A program made the translations under genes and the position numbers. Below the pieces are notes generated by a model, which worked only from the letters and a program-made list of their open reading frames with translations, had not been told where the DNA came from and made no database searches. Positions 44,750 to 52,902 of a stretch of DNA of 59,894 nucleotides are shown one piece after another; the stretch's first letter is position 1, and every line of letters starts with the position of its first letter. Source of the DNA: an uncultured Prevotellaceae bacterium (GTDB lineage Bacteria; Bacteroidota; Bacteroidia; Bacteroidales; Bacteroidaceae); the NCBI GenBank assembly GCA_902763615.1, contig CACWSX010000012.1:1-59894 (forward strand), in the 5' to 3' direction.

Positions 44750-46408
44750 CTATCTGACGCCACCGCCGAAGCCGCCGCCAGAGAAGCCACCGCCGCCTCC
44801 GCCCCATGAGGAACGACCACCACGGCCTGATGCACGGGCCTCGCGAGCTGCTTCACGGGCAGCCTTGTTGGCAACGGCACGCGAGGTGCTGTTGAGAAGC
44901 GTGGAACGGATCATCGGCAACGTCATGTTGTCGGCCATCTGATTGGCCACCTGATCCATGTTGAAGTATTCGGGATTGATCTTCTTCATGTCACTGATCA
45001 CCTGGTCGGCGATGCCGAAGAGGGTGGCGTAGATCATATAATCCTTCCACAGGGCGACCTCATGGACATGACGCTCGTCGAGCAGCGTAAACTCCTTGAG
45101 ATATTTCTTCAGACCGAACACCTGGCGCACCTCGTCGAGACGATCCTTGTAGGCGGAGAGGCCCGTCTTGGTATGGAGGGTGTTGATGAAGGAGTCGGTA
45201 ACGCTCTCGTTCCTGCTACTGTGCATGAACGATTTCAGTTCCTTCGGCTCAAGGACGGTATCGGAGCCAGCGGCTGTCTTGAAGATATTATGGATCTTAC
45301 GCAGAAGGAGGGGCTGTTCGGCTGGATTAGGCAGCTCGTGGATGACGAAGTTCTGCTCGCTCTTGCCCTTCTGGTTGAGGTGTGTCTCTATGGAGATGGC
45401 ACCCATGTCAATAAGCTTGAGGATACAGGCAGAGAGCAGGTTGTTGTAGTCTGTGCCAATGTATTTATAGGCATTGAGCATGTCGTTGGCCTGCTGGAGG
45501 TTGCCCTTCAAGGGGATGTCGCGATACCAGAGCAGGTCTTTGTTGACTTTCTTACGTGCGCGCCAAACATAGATAAAGTACCAAATGCCACTAACGATGG
45601 GCACAACGAAGAAACCAATGGCCATCATGATTAAGGCCCATATACCTTCATCATCATCGCCATTGCCGCCATAACCGTCGCCTATGTAGTCGCTACCCTC
45701 GAAAGCCTGCTCTTTCTTGGTCTCGAAGGAGTCGGTTTCCTGGATGTCGGGCTCGAAAAGACCTTTGTTGAAACGGCACATGATATACATGGCACCACTA
45801 TGCCCGAAGGGCTCGTCGTTGTAGGCCACCAGCTTACCATTGTCGAAGCCGAGCTCACCGCCGAAACGGAAACCCCAGATGCCACTGTTCTCCTCGGTAA
45901 GGAGGGAATCAGCCTCGATGGTAAGATAGGCTTTATCGGGCTTGGGGGACACATCGGCATCGAGGAACACATGACGGATGGCATCGGCATCGGGATGGGC
46001 ATGCATGAGGTTGGTGTAAGTATAGCTGGTAATATAGGTACGCTCACCACTGTCACCAAGACCCCAACAAAGTTCATACCCTCCATGCTTGGCAACGATA
46101 CCGCACTTGCCAGCCTTCCAGCTGCGGGAGCGATCGATATCCCAACTGCCCACATTCTCATACTGAAGGCCTGTCTCGTCGGTGACCGTGAGGTCGCGCA
46201 CCTCGCTACCGTCGAAGACACCCACGCCAATATAGCACTCTGTACCCTCAGAGTCGATGCTCATCTGACGAGTTTCTGTAATACGGGCATCGCCGTTGTG
46301 GCTCAACACCACGCGGATGTCGAGCTTATGCAGTTGCGGACGGGCTGTAGAAGTGAAAAGTGAAAAGTGAAAAGTGAAAAGTAATATGAATAACAGTTGT
46401 TTTCTCAT
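44750..46408 (-). CDS. DUF2207-type membrane protein
   Basis: Membrane protein of 552 residues: signal peptide, a large extracytoplasmic DUF2207 domain (about 25-240, with HKLDIRVVLSHNGDARITETRQ), a membrane helix near 255-280 (IWALIMMAIGFFVVPIVSGIWYF), a long cytoplasmic part and a Gly-rich C-terminus (GGGFGGGVR). Proteins of this type usually sit next to LemA, and their function is unknown. The coding region for the hydrophobic core of the signal peptide (about codons 10-19) is made of a perfect heptamer array, giving the repetitive residues LFTFHFSLFTS. Because the unit is 7 bases, any gain or loss of one unit would shift the frame. The gene begins 4 bases after the four-helix-bundle gene. 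Confidence 0.85.
   Translation of the reverse strand: MRKQLLFILLFTFHFSLFTSTARPQLHKLDIRVVLSHNGDARITETRQMSIDSEGTECYIGVGVFDGSEVRDLTVTDETGLQYENVGSWDIDRSRSWKAGKCGIVAKHGGYELCWGLGDSGERTYITSYTYTNLMHAHPDADAIRHVFLDADVSPKPDKAYLTIEADSLLTEENSGIWGFRFGGELGFDNGKLVAYNDEPFGHSGAMYIMCRFNKGLFEPDIQETDSFETKKEQAFEGSDYIGDGYGGNGDDDEGIWALIMMAIGFFVVPIVSGIWYFIYVWRARKKVNKDLLWYRDIPLKGNLQQANDMLNAYKYIGTDYNNLLSACILKLIDMGAISIETHLNQKGKSEQNFVIHELPNPAEQPLLLRKIHNIFKTAAGSDTVLEPKELKSFMHSSRNESVTDSFINTLHTKTGLSAYKDRLDEVRQVFGLKKYLKEFTLLDERHVHEVALWKDYMIYATLFGIADQVISDMKKINPEYFNMDQVANQMADNMTLPMIRSTLLNSTSRAVANKAAREAAREARASGRGGRSSWGGGGGGFSGGGFGGGVR
46353..46380. repeat. Four exact GTGAAAA heptamers inside the DUF2207 signal-peptide region
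   Basis: Four perfect tandem copies of GTGAAAA on the plus strand (TTTTCAC on the coding strand) lie inside the open reading frame, starting 28 bases after the ATG. The array points the opposite way to the one at 46761-46795. Confidence 0.9.
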
Positions 46409-46412
46409 ATAG

Positions 46413-46760
46413 TCATTCTTTTGAAGTTCTACAAGTAGAAACTAACATATTTATCAGTTCATTACAATCTGACATAATAGATACTAACAGATTCTTATCG
46501 ATTAAGTTTGATGCTTCTAAAAGACGCAACCAAAATCTCGTTTCACTAGCCTCTTTAAGAGAAATATGCATTTTTGAAACAAAATCTGCTTTTGATTGAG
46601 CGAACTGTGCTTCTGAAATATTTGCCCCAATAGAAGTCCCTGAACGTAAAATCTGTTTAGATAACACGTATTCCTTTTTCGTTTCAACAAGAAATCTGTT
46701 CAAATTAACAATTCGTATTGCAAATTGAAAACTTTTTTCTTCAAGAATACCTTTCGCCAC
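46413..46760 (-). CDS. Four-helix-bundle protein (23S rRNA-IVP / bAvd-like)
   Basis: Small cytoplasmic all-helical protein of 115 residues. The signature SFQFAIRIVNLNRFL, SKQILRSGTSIGANISEAQFAQSKADF and LKEASETRFWLRLLEA is typical of the four-helix-bundle family first seen in 23S rRNA intervening sequences and related to Avd proteins of diversity-generating retroelements. Neither an rRNA nor a reverse transcriptase is nearby, so its role is unknown. The only workable start is a GTG at 46760, at the edge of a heptamer array; starts further into the array run into a stop. It splits the usual lemA-DUF2207 pair and is flanked by opposed heptamer arrays. It looks inserted. Confidence 0.82.
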   Translation of the reverse strand: MAKGILEEKSFQFAIRIVNLNRFLVETKKEYVLSKQILRSGTSIGANISEAQFAQSKADFVSKMHISLKEASETRFWLRLLEASNLIDKNLLVSIMSDCNELINMLVSTCRTSKE

Positions 46761-46795
46761 TTTTCACTTTTCACTTTTCACTTTTCACTTTTCAC
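46761..46795. repeat. Five exact TTTTCAC heptamers between lemA and the four-helix-bundle gene
   Basis: Five perfect tandem copies run from just upstream of the four-helix-bundle start codon into the lemA stop codon, whose TGA lies inside a repeat unit. On the plus strand the array reads TTTTCAC, the inverse of the array at 46353-46380. Confidence 0.9.
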
Positions 46796-47370
46796 TTCTT
46801 AAATGCTTCATCGAGGTTGGGGTATTGTTTCTTCTCCTCACTGTCGACCTTGAGGTAATCCTTCTGGTCGAAGTGGAGCATAGAGGCAACGATAGAGGAT
46901 GGCCACTGACGCACCATACGGTTCATCTTCGTGGCGGTATCGTTGTAGACCATACGCGACATGCGCACGTTCTCCTCATACTGCTTCATACCCTCCTGGG
47001 CCTCACGGTAGAGGTCGCTGGCCTTCAGTTCGGGATAGCGCTCGAACACCACGTTCAGACGACCCATCATCTGTCCGAGAAGGTCGGTCTGCTGATTGAT
47101 ACTCTCCGGTGTAGCAGGCAGATTGCCATTACCAAGATTGCCACCACGGGCCTGAACGGCCTGGATGATGGTTTCCGACTCGTGCTTGGCATACTGTGCT
47201 GCCGTCTTGGCGAGGGCTATCACAGCGTCGAAACGGGAATTGAGCTGAACCTCGATCTGGCTCAAAGCATTCTTGCACAATTCATCGAGATTAACCAACG
47301 AACGCTGGGTGGAGATGAAGTAACCTCCGACAATCACCACGAGGGCGATAATAACAAGTAGTACACTCAT
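46792..47370 (-). CDS. lemA: LemA family protein
   Basis: Membrane-anchored protein of 192 residues: one N-terminal helix (about 2-20, LLVIIALVVIVGGYFI) and a long helical extracytoplasmic part (residues 20-190) with the LemA signature VNLDELCKNALSQIEVQLNSRFDAV. Family function is poorly known. A strong -7 box lies 29 bases before its ATG, and a divergent metalloprotease gene shares the region. It is first in the operon lemA, four-helix-bundle, DUF2207. Its stop codon is inside the heptamer array. Confidence 0.9.
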   Translation of the reverse strand: MSVLLVIIALVVIVGGYFISTQRSLVNLDELCKNALSQIEVQLNSRFDAVIALAKTAAQYAKHESETIIQAVQARGGNLGNGNLPATPESINQQTDLLGQMMGRLNVVFERYPELKASDLYREAQEGMKQYEENVRMSRMVYNDTATKMNRMVRQWPSSIVASMLHFDQKDYLKVDSEEKKQYPNLDEAFKK

Positions 47371-47399
47371 AATCTTTATAATTTATGGTTATTTGGGGG

Positions 47400-47407
47400 C
47401 AAAGATA
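47400..47407 (-). promoter_or_regulatory. -7 promoter box of lemA
   Basis: TATCTTTG on the minus strand, 29 bases before the lemA ATG. It is part of a divergent promoter with 47450-47457. Confidence 0.6.
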
Positions 47408-47449
47408 CAAAAAAATTTTAATTATGATGCTATTTTATTGGAAAAATTG

Positions 47450-47457
47450 TAACTTTG
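47450..47457 (+). promoter_or_regulatory. -7 promoter box of the metalloprotease
   Basis: TAACTTTG matches TAnnTTTG and ends 5 bases before the ATG at 47463. This argues for that start and against a longer frame beginning at 47385. Confidence 0.65.
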
Positions 47458-47462
47458 CACCT

Positions 47463-50021
47463 ATGGAAGCAAAGCAAATCAACAAAATGATTAAAAGAAT
47501 ACTAGTCGCCGGACGATTGGTACTCACCATCGTCTTGTTCCTAATGGGACAACAAACAGCTTATGCAGTGATTAACCCCAGCGACACCACAGAGGTGAAG
47601 CCGGTAAAGAGTGATACGACGGAGGTGAAAACCGCCAAGGCCGACACCACTGAAGTAAAGAAGAAAAAACATGAATGTTGTGAGGATACAACCATCACCG
47701 ACCATTCCGACCCTTATCATAAGGTGGTGAAGGAGAAGGGTAGCGTGAGACATGGTCTCTTTACCGTACGCCATATCAAGGACGACTGGTATCTCGAAGT
47801 GCCCGATTCTTTATTAGGTCGCATGATGCTCGCCGTGACACGTTTCACCAGCACACCACAAGGCTTCAGATCGTTCAGTGGCGAGGAAGTGAACCACTCT
47901 GCCATCTACCTGGAGCAATACGGTCAGAAGAGCATTTTTATGCGCGAATACGTGCAGTCGCATCTGGCCAAGCCCGAAGACCGCATCGCTATTTCTTTGA
48001 AACAGTCGACTGCTGATCCCATCGTCTACAAGTTTGATGTCATCGGACGTAATCCGAAGACCAAGGATCAACTGATCAACATCACCAAATGGCTGATGTC
48101 GGATAATAAGATCAGTAGTTTCACGGCCTCTGACCGCACATCGATAGGCGTGACTGCCGTTCAAAACGACCGCACCTTCATCGACACCATCAAGACCTTC
48201 CCCATCAACCTGGAGATACAGACGCTGCGCACTTATGGCGTGAACAATAATAGCAGGACGCCGGCCTCAACCACTGGTGCCGTCACGGTGGCTCTGAACA
48301 CCTCGATTGTGATGCTGCCGGAGAAACCCATGCAGCCCCGCTATTTTGATAACCGTGTGGGCTATTTTAACAACACGATTACGGAGTTCAGCGATAATCA
48401 GCAGACCACTAACCACGAGGCCATCATCTCGCGCTACCGTCTGGAACCGAAAGATCTGAAAGCCTACAAGGCTGGCAAGTTGGTGGAGCCCAAGAAACAG
48501 ATTGTGTATTATATCGATCCCGCTACGCCGAAGAAATGGGTGAAATACCTCATAGCCGGTATCAATGACTGGAACGTGGCTTTCGAGGCTGCCGGTTTCA
48601 AAAACGCCATCATCGCCAAGGAATTTCCTGAGAACGATACCACGATGTCAGTCGACGATGCCCGTTTCTCCATGATACGTTATCTGCCTTCAGAAACGGA
48701 GAATGCCTACGGCCCGCGTATCGTAGACCCTCGCAGCGGAGAGATTATCGAAGCGCATATCTGTTGGTATCACAATGTGATGAACCTGGTGAAGAAGTGG
48801 TATATGACCCAGTGTGGCGCGATTGACAAGCGAGCACAGAAAATGGACTTCCCTGATGAACTGATGGGACAGTTGATCCGCTTCGTCAGCAGCCACGAGG
48901 TAGGCCATTCGCTCGGCTTGCGCCATAATATGATTGCCTCGCAGGCTACACCTGTGGAAAAGCTGCGCGATAAGGCTTGGGTGGAGAAATACGGCCACAC
49001 ATCGAGTATCATGGACTATGCCCGTTTCAACTATGTGGCACAGCCTGAGGATAAGATTGGTGAAAAGGGACTCTTCCCCCGTATCAACGACTATGATAAG
49101 TGGGCCATCAAATGGGGCTACCAATACCGTCCGGAGTTTAACGATCCTGCCAAGGAGAAGAAGGCTCTGAGGGCAGAGGTGACCAAGGTGCTGCAAGGCA
49201 ACCGTCGTCTGTGGTGGAGTGGCGATGAGGGCAGAGGCTATGATCCACGCAGTCAGACAGAAGACCTGGGCGATGATCAGATGAAGGCCAATGCCTTGGG
49301 TATCAAAAACCTGAAGCGTGTCATGCAGAATATCCTGAAGTGGACGGCCCAGCCCGACGGTCAGTATGAGGACCTGAGCACCATTCACAGTGCCTGTCGT
49401 CAACAATACCAGAGGTATGTGGGACATGTGCAACGCTATTTAGGTGGTAAATACACCAACAATGCCCCAGGCTTGGAGCCTAATGCCATTGTGCCCCAAA
49501 AGTTACAGAAAGAAGCCCTTACTTGGTTGGGGGAGTATGTACTGAATGCGCCGTTATGGCTCTATCCGCAAGAAGTGGTATCAAAAACAGGCGTCGACAC
49601 CGGCTTTGAGATCCGCAACCAGCAGTCGTCACTCATCTCCGTGTTCCTCTCACCCGTTCTGATCTTCAACATGCATAATAACGAACTGAGTGCAGCAGAT
49701 GCCTATCCTGTAGAGGAATACCTCGGCGATGTCTTTGCACTGGTCTGGAAACCGATTGCTGACAAAGACGAGCGCCAAAACGACTATCTCCGTCAGCAGC
49801 AGCGCGCCTATGTCGAGGCGGTAGGACGTATTCTCAATCCGACGGCTGAGAGCATCAAGAGCAGCGAAGCAGTCTTCCGCAGCGATGTGGTACTTCTTGC
49901 TGAACAGCACCTTGACAAGCTGGAGCAGTATTTGAAGAGCCAGGCTGATACGCCTCACTATCGCAACCTGTTGCTGCGCATCAAGAAAATCCGCGAGAAA
50001 TATGAATCAGGCAAGTCCTAA
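47463..50021 (+). CDS. Secreted zinc metalloprotease (metzincin, DUF5117-like)
   Basis: Large secreted protease of 852 residues. The start sits 5 bases after a -7 box and gives a long signal peptide ending GQQTAYA. A repeated Thr-Glu-Val/Lys motif follows (SDTTEVKPVKSDTTEVKTAK), probably a linker. The metzincin zinc site is HEVGHSLGLRH (His478, Glu479, His482, His488), with the Met-turn at SIMDY about 30 residues later. Before it is the DUF5117-like region, after it a DUF4953-like C-terminal part. Such proteins are common in Bacteroidota and expected in the periplasm or outside; the substrate is unknown. It is 26 bases upstream of the CE2-like esterase in the same direction. Confidence 0.88.
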   Translation: MEAKQINKMIKRILVAGRLVLTIVLFLMGQQTAYAVINPSDTTEVKPVKSDTTEVKTAKADTTEVKKKKHECCEDTTITDHSDPYHKVVKEKGSVRHGLFTVRHIKDDWYLEVPDSLLGRMMLAVTRFTSTPQGFRSFSGEEVNHSAIYLEQYGQKSIFMREYVQSHLAKPEDRIAISLKQSTADPIVYKFDVIGRNPKTKDQLINITKWLMSDNKISSFTASDRTSIGVTAVQNDRTFIDTIKTFPINLEIQTLRTYGVNNNSRTPASTTGAVTVALNTSIVMLPEKPMQPRYFDNRVGYFNNTITEFSDNQQTTNHEAIISRYRLEPKDLKAYKAGKLVEPKKQIVYYIDPATPKKWVKYLIAGINDWNVAFEAAGFKNAIIAKEFPENDTTMSVDDARFSMIRYLPSETENAYGPRIVDPRSGEIIEAHICWYHNVMNLVKKWYMTQCGAIDKRAQKMDFPDELMGQLIRFVSSHEVGHSLGLRHNMIASQATPVEKLRDKAWVEKYGHTSSIMDYARFNYVAQPEDKIGEKGLFPRINDYDKWAIKWGYQYRPEFNDPAKEKKALRAEVTKVLQGNRRLWWSGDEGRGYDPRSQTEDLGDDQMKANALGIKNLKRVMQNILKWTAQPDGQYEDLSTIHSACRQQYQRYVGHVQRYLGGKYTNNAPGLEPNAIVPQKLQKEALTWLGEYVLNAPLWLYPQEVVSKTGVDTGFEIRNQQSSLISVFLSPVLIFNMHNNELSAADAYPVEEYLGDVFALVWKPIADKDERQNDYLRQQQRAYVEAVGRILNPTAESIKSSEAVFRSDVVLLAEQHLDKLEQYLKSQADTPHYRNLLLRIKKIREKYESGKS

Positions 50022-50047
50022 ACAATAAATTAGAAATATTAAAAGAT

Positions 50048-51178
50048 ATGAAAAAGTTCCATTTCATCGCCGTTTTGATTTGTTGCTGCCAACTGGCAGT
50101 CGCCCGTGAAACACTGCCCATCAAAGGCACGATTGTCAGTCCCAGTGACAAACATATCCAGTACACGGGCCGTATCAGTTTCACCAATCCCGAGCGCCCT
50201 GCCTTCAACTATCCCGGCACACAGATCATTGCTGCCTTCGAAGGTACGTCACTAAGAATGATTGCGAAGCCAGGCAGTGGCTACTATATGGCACAAATAG
50301 ACCAGGCTGAGCCCTTCAAGGTGTCGTTGATGGACAAGCGAGACTCTGTAGTCACCCTCGCCACAGCACTGCCTGAAGGTCGTCATATGGTCCGTCTGAT
50401 GTACGTTATCGAGGGCTACGAGATGTATCCGGAGTTCTGGGGCTTTGTGCTCGACAAAGGCAAGACACTGGTAGAGGCACCCGCCTTGCCGTCAAGAAAA
50501 CTCGAATTCATCGGTAATTCCATTACCTGCGGTTATGGCAATGAAGGAACGAAACCCAACGAAGGTTTCGACTATGCCACAGAGAACCACTATTATAGCT
50601 ATGCCTCGATGACGGCCCGTAGCCTCAATGCCCAGCACTGGGTGGTGGCCCGTAGCGGCATCGGCGCCTATCGCAACTATGGCGAGGCCAAGACTGGTTC
50701 TCCCCGCTCCTGCATGCCTGTGCAATATGAATATACCGGCTATGCCTGGGATCTGAAACTACGTGAGGAACCTACTTTCCTGCGTGAGAAATGGGACTTC
50801 AACCGTTACCAGCCTGATGTAGTCTGCATCAACCTCGGCACCAACGACCTTTCTACCAATAACTACGATGTGAAACTGCTCAAGCAGGGCTATCAGCGAT
50901 TGCTGAAACTGGTGCGCGATCATAATCCAAAGGCCAAGATTGTATTTCTTTGCGGTTCAATGCTAGGTGGCAAAGAACTGGAGATTGCCAAGAAAACGCT
51001 CGATGAGGTAACGGCCGAGGCTAATAAGGCTGGCGACAAAGAAGTCTACCGCTTCAACTTCACCCCGCAGAACGGCGACCTCGGTTATGGCAACGACTAT
51101 CATCCCAGTCTTTGGCAGCACGAAAAAATGGCTGCCGAATTGGCAGCCTATCTCCGTGCTTTGATGCACTGGTTCTGA
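50048..51178 (+). CDS. Secreted CE2-like acetylesterase (SGNH hydrolase)
   Basis: Secreted esterase of 376 residues with signal peptide MKKFHFIAVLICCCQLAVA. It has the CE2 layout: an N-terminal jelly-roll (about 25-145, RISFTNPERPAFNYPGTQIIA) and a C-terminal SGNH domain. The nucleophile is Ser158 in EFIGNSITCGYG; block III is LGTND and the catalytic Asp/His end is DYHPS. CE2 enzymes deacetylate xylan and other plant glycans. It is 26 bases after the metalloprotease gene, so co-transcription is likely though the link in function is not clear. No PUL genes are beside it. Confidence 0.88.
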   Translation: MKKFHFIAVLICCCQLAVARETLPIKGTIVSPSDKHIQYTGRISFTNPERPAFNYPGTQIIAAFEGTSLRMIAKPGSGYYMAQIDQAEPFKVSLMDKRDSVVTLATALPEGRHMVRLMYVIEGYEMYPEFWGFVLDKGKTLVEAPALPSRKLEFIGNSITCGYGNEGTKPNEGFDYATENHYYSYASMTARSLNAQHWVVARSGIGAYRNYGEAKTGSPRSCMPVQYEYTGYAWDLKLREEPTFLREKWDFNRYQPDVVCINLGTNDLSTNNYDVKLLKQGYQRLLKLVRDHNPKAKIVFLCGSMLGGKELEIAKKTLDEVTAEANKAGDKEVYRFNFTPQNGDLGYGNDYHPSLWQHEKMAAELAAYLRALMHWF

Positions 51179-51188
51179 TGGTTTCAGC

Positions 51189-51740
51189 TTAACGCTGAGC
51201 CAGGTCGAAGCCCATAGCTACGCGCTCGGCATCCATCACACCCTGCTCGCTGAGGGCAAACTCACGCTCCTGACCGTTCACGTCCATACGGATGCTCTTG
51301 CCATCCTCTGTGAAACGGAAGATCTCACGTGTCTGACCGTTCTGAGTCATCGACCAGCTGTTCTCAGCCTTATTATAGGTGAAGAGAGTCACGACACCAT
51401 CAGGTGCAGTCACCTTATAGCCATCCTTCAAGGTCTTCACAGCATAGATGCGGCCATCCTGACCTGTCACCTTCTGTGTCTTGCCGATGTTGGAAGCCAC
51501 GGGGTTGTCACCACTCCAAAACTCAATTGTATTGAGCACCAGCCAGTCGACTACCATCGTGATAGAACCCACGATAGGCATCAGGAAGAAGCCCACAATG
51601 GCATTGACAAACTTGTTGCTAGTCATGTCCCTCTGCCAAGCAGCATACTTGTTAAACAAACTGAACGAACCGATGCAGGAGCTGAAAAGACAGCTACCAG
51701 CGAGCAGAATAACTGCTACTTTCAAATTTAACTTTTTCAT
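51189..51740 (-). CDS. DUF3332-type lipoprotein
   Basis: Lipoprotein-like protein of 183 residues. The ATG at 51740 gives the signal MKKLNLKVAVILLAGSCLFSSC with Cys22 as the lipidated residue; a longer frame to 52019 overlaps the dusB promoter and is rejected. The mature part starts with a hydrophobic segment (FVNAIVGFFLMPIVGSITMVVDWLV), so it may be held in the membrane twice, and a beta-rich C-terminus follows. The overall pattern fits DUF3332 proteins. Function unknown. Convergent with the esterase and divergent from dusB. Confidence 0.82.
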   Translation of the reverse strand: MKKLNLKVAVILLAGSCLFSSCIGSFSLFNKYAAWQRDMTSNKFVNAIVGFFLMPIVGSITMVVDWLVLNTIEFWSGDNPVASNIGKTQKVTGQDGRIYAVKTLKDGYKVTAPDGVVTLFTYNKAENSWSMTQNGQTREIFRFTEDGKSIRMDVNGQEREFALSEQGVMDAERVAMGFDLAQR

Positions 51741-51776
51741 AATCTTTTGGTTTAAAAAACGGTTGATTGATGGCTG

Positions 51777-51784
51777 CAAAGTTA
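51777..51784 (-). promoter_or_regulatory. -7 promoter box of the DUF3332 gene
   Basis: TAACTTTG on the minus strand, followed by CAG, 36 bases before the ATG at 51740. A TTTG lies 22 bases further upstream (51807-51810). Confidence 0.6.
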
Positions 51785-51840
51785 CGATTTTTTTTATATA
51801 TAAGAACAAAAGAATAGATTTTTTTTCAACAGCACCAAAC

Positions 51841-51868
51841 TTTTCACTTTTCACTTTTCGCTTTTCAC
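51841..51868. repeat. TTTTCAC heptamer array upstream of dusB
   Basis: Four units follow one another (three TTTTCAC and one TTTTCGC). The array ends 10 bases before the dusB -7 box, so it occupies the -33 zone. Confidence 0.85.
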
Positions 51869-51878
51869 TTCTTTTTCG

Positions 51879-51886
51879 TACCTTTG
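51879..51886 (+). promoter_or_regulatory. -7 promoter box of dusB
   Basis: TACCTTTG matches TAnnTTTG, 23 bases before the ATG at 51910. Confidence 0.6.
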
Positions 51887-51909
51887 CAACCTCAGAAACA
51901 GCATTATTC

Positions 51910-52902
51910 ATGAAGATAGGCAACATTGAGTTTGGTCCCCGTCCCGTTTTCCTCGCTCCGATGGAGGATGTGACAGACATCGGTTTCCGGCTGCTCTGCA
52001 AGCGGTTTGGCGCTTCCATGGTCTACACGGAGTTCGTGAGTGCTGAGGCGCTGATACGCGACGTGAAGTCAACGCTACAAAAGCTCACCATCAGCGATGA
52101 GGAGCGACCTGTGGGCATTCAGATCTATGGGCGCGACATCGATGCGATGGTCGAGGCTGCCAAGATAGTAGAACAGGCAGGACCCGATCTGATTGACCTG
52201 AACTTCGGCTGTCCTGTGAAGAAGGTAGCTGGCAAGGGAGCAGGTGCGGGTATGCTGCAAAACATCCCAAAGATGCTGGAGATTACCCGTAAGGTGGTAG
52301 ATGCCGTCAAACTGCCCGTCACCGTCAAGACGCGCTTAGGCTGGAACCACGAACAACTCATCATTACTGAACTGGCCGAACAGTTGCAAGACTGTGGCAT
52401 TCAGGCGCTGACGATTCATGGCCGCACACGCAGTCAGATGTACACAGGACAGGCTGACTGGACGCTGATTGGCGAGGTGAAGCGCAATCCTCGCATCCAT
52501 ATTCCCATCATCGGTAATGGCGACATTACCTCAGCCGAAGAGGCTAAGGCGGCTTTTGACACTTATGGTGTAGATGCCATTATGATAGGTCGCGCCACCT
52601 TCGGCCGTCCTTGGATATTCAAAGAGGTACGCGATTACCTCGACCAGAATCAGGGGGAGATTCTCGACTTCAACGCCAAACTGGATATCCTCATCGAACA
52701 ACTGCGCATCAATGTGGAGCGGATTGACGAAAAACGAGGCATTCTCCACACCCGTCGTCACCTTGCTGCTACGCCCATCTTCAAAGGCATCCCCAACTTC
52801 CGCCCCACCCGCATCGCGATGCTTCGTGCCGAGACGATGCCTGAACTGCTGGCCATCCTCGAAGACATCCGCACGCAACTGGCGCCTCAAGCCCTCTCCT
52901 GA
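51910..52902 (+). CDS. dusB: tRNA-dihydrouridine synthase
   Basis: FMN-dependent enzyme that reduces uridine in the D-loop of tRNA. The 330-residue protein has the TIM-barrel start PVFLAPMEDVTDIGFRLLC, the tRNA-binding strand LNFGCPVKKVAGKGAGAGML, the KTRLGW strand and the phosphate-binding end VDAIMIGRATFGRPWIF. The ATG at 51910 lies 23 bases after a -7 box and is preferred; a longer upstream frame starts in the neighbouring gene. Its stop overlaps the convergent VapE stop by 16 bases, an unusual tail-to-tail junction. Confidence 0.93.
   Translation: MKIGNIEFGPRPVFLAPMEDVTDIGFRLLCKRFGASMVYTEFVSAEALIRDVKSTLQKLTISDEERPVGIQIYGRDIDAMVEAAKIVEQAGPDLIDLNFGCPVKKVAGKGAGAGMLQNIPKMLEITRKVVDAVKLPVTVKTRLGWNHEQLIITELAEQLQDCGIQALTIHGRTRSQMYTGQADWTLIGEVKRNPRIHIPIIGNGDITSAEEAKAAFDTYGVDAIMIGRATFGRPWIFKEVRDYLDQNQGEILDFNAKLDILIEQLRINVERIDEKRGILHTRRHLAATPIFKGIPNFRPTRIAMLRAETMPELLAILEDIRTQLAPQALS

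Noticed and set aside
46413-46760. Diversity-generating retroelement accessory protein
   Set aside because: The four-helix bundle resembles Avd, but no reverse transcriptase or template/variable repeat pair is visible nearby.
51741-52019. Longer N-terminus for the DUF3332 gene
   Set aside because: The extension overlaps the dusB promoter and start, and the ATG at 51740 begins a proper lipoprotein signal.
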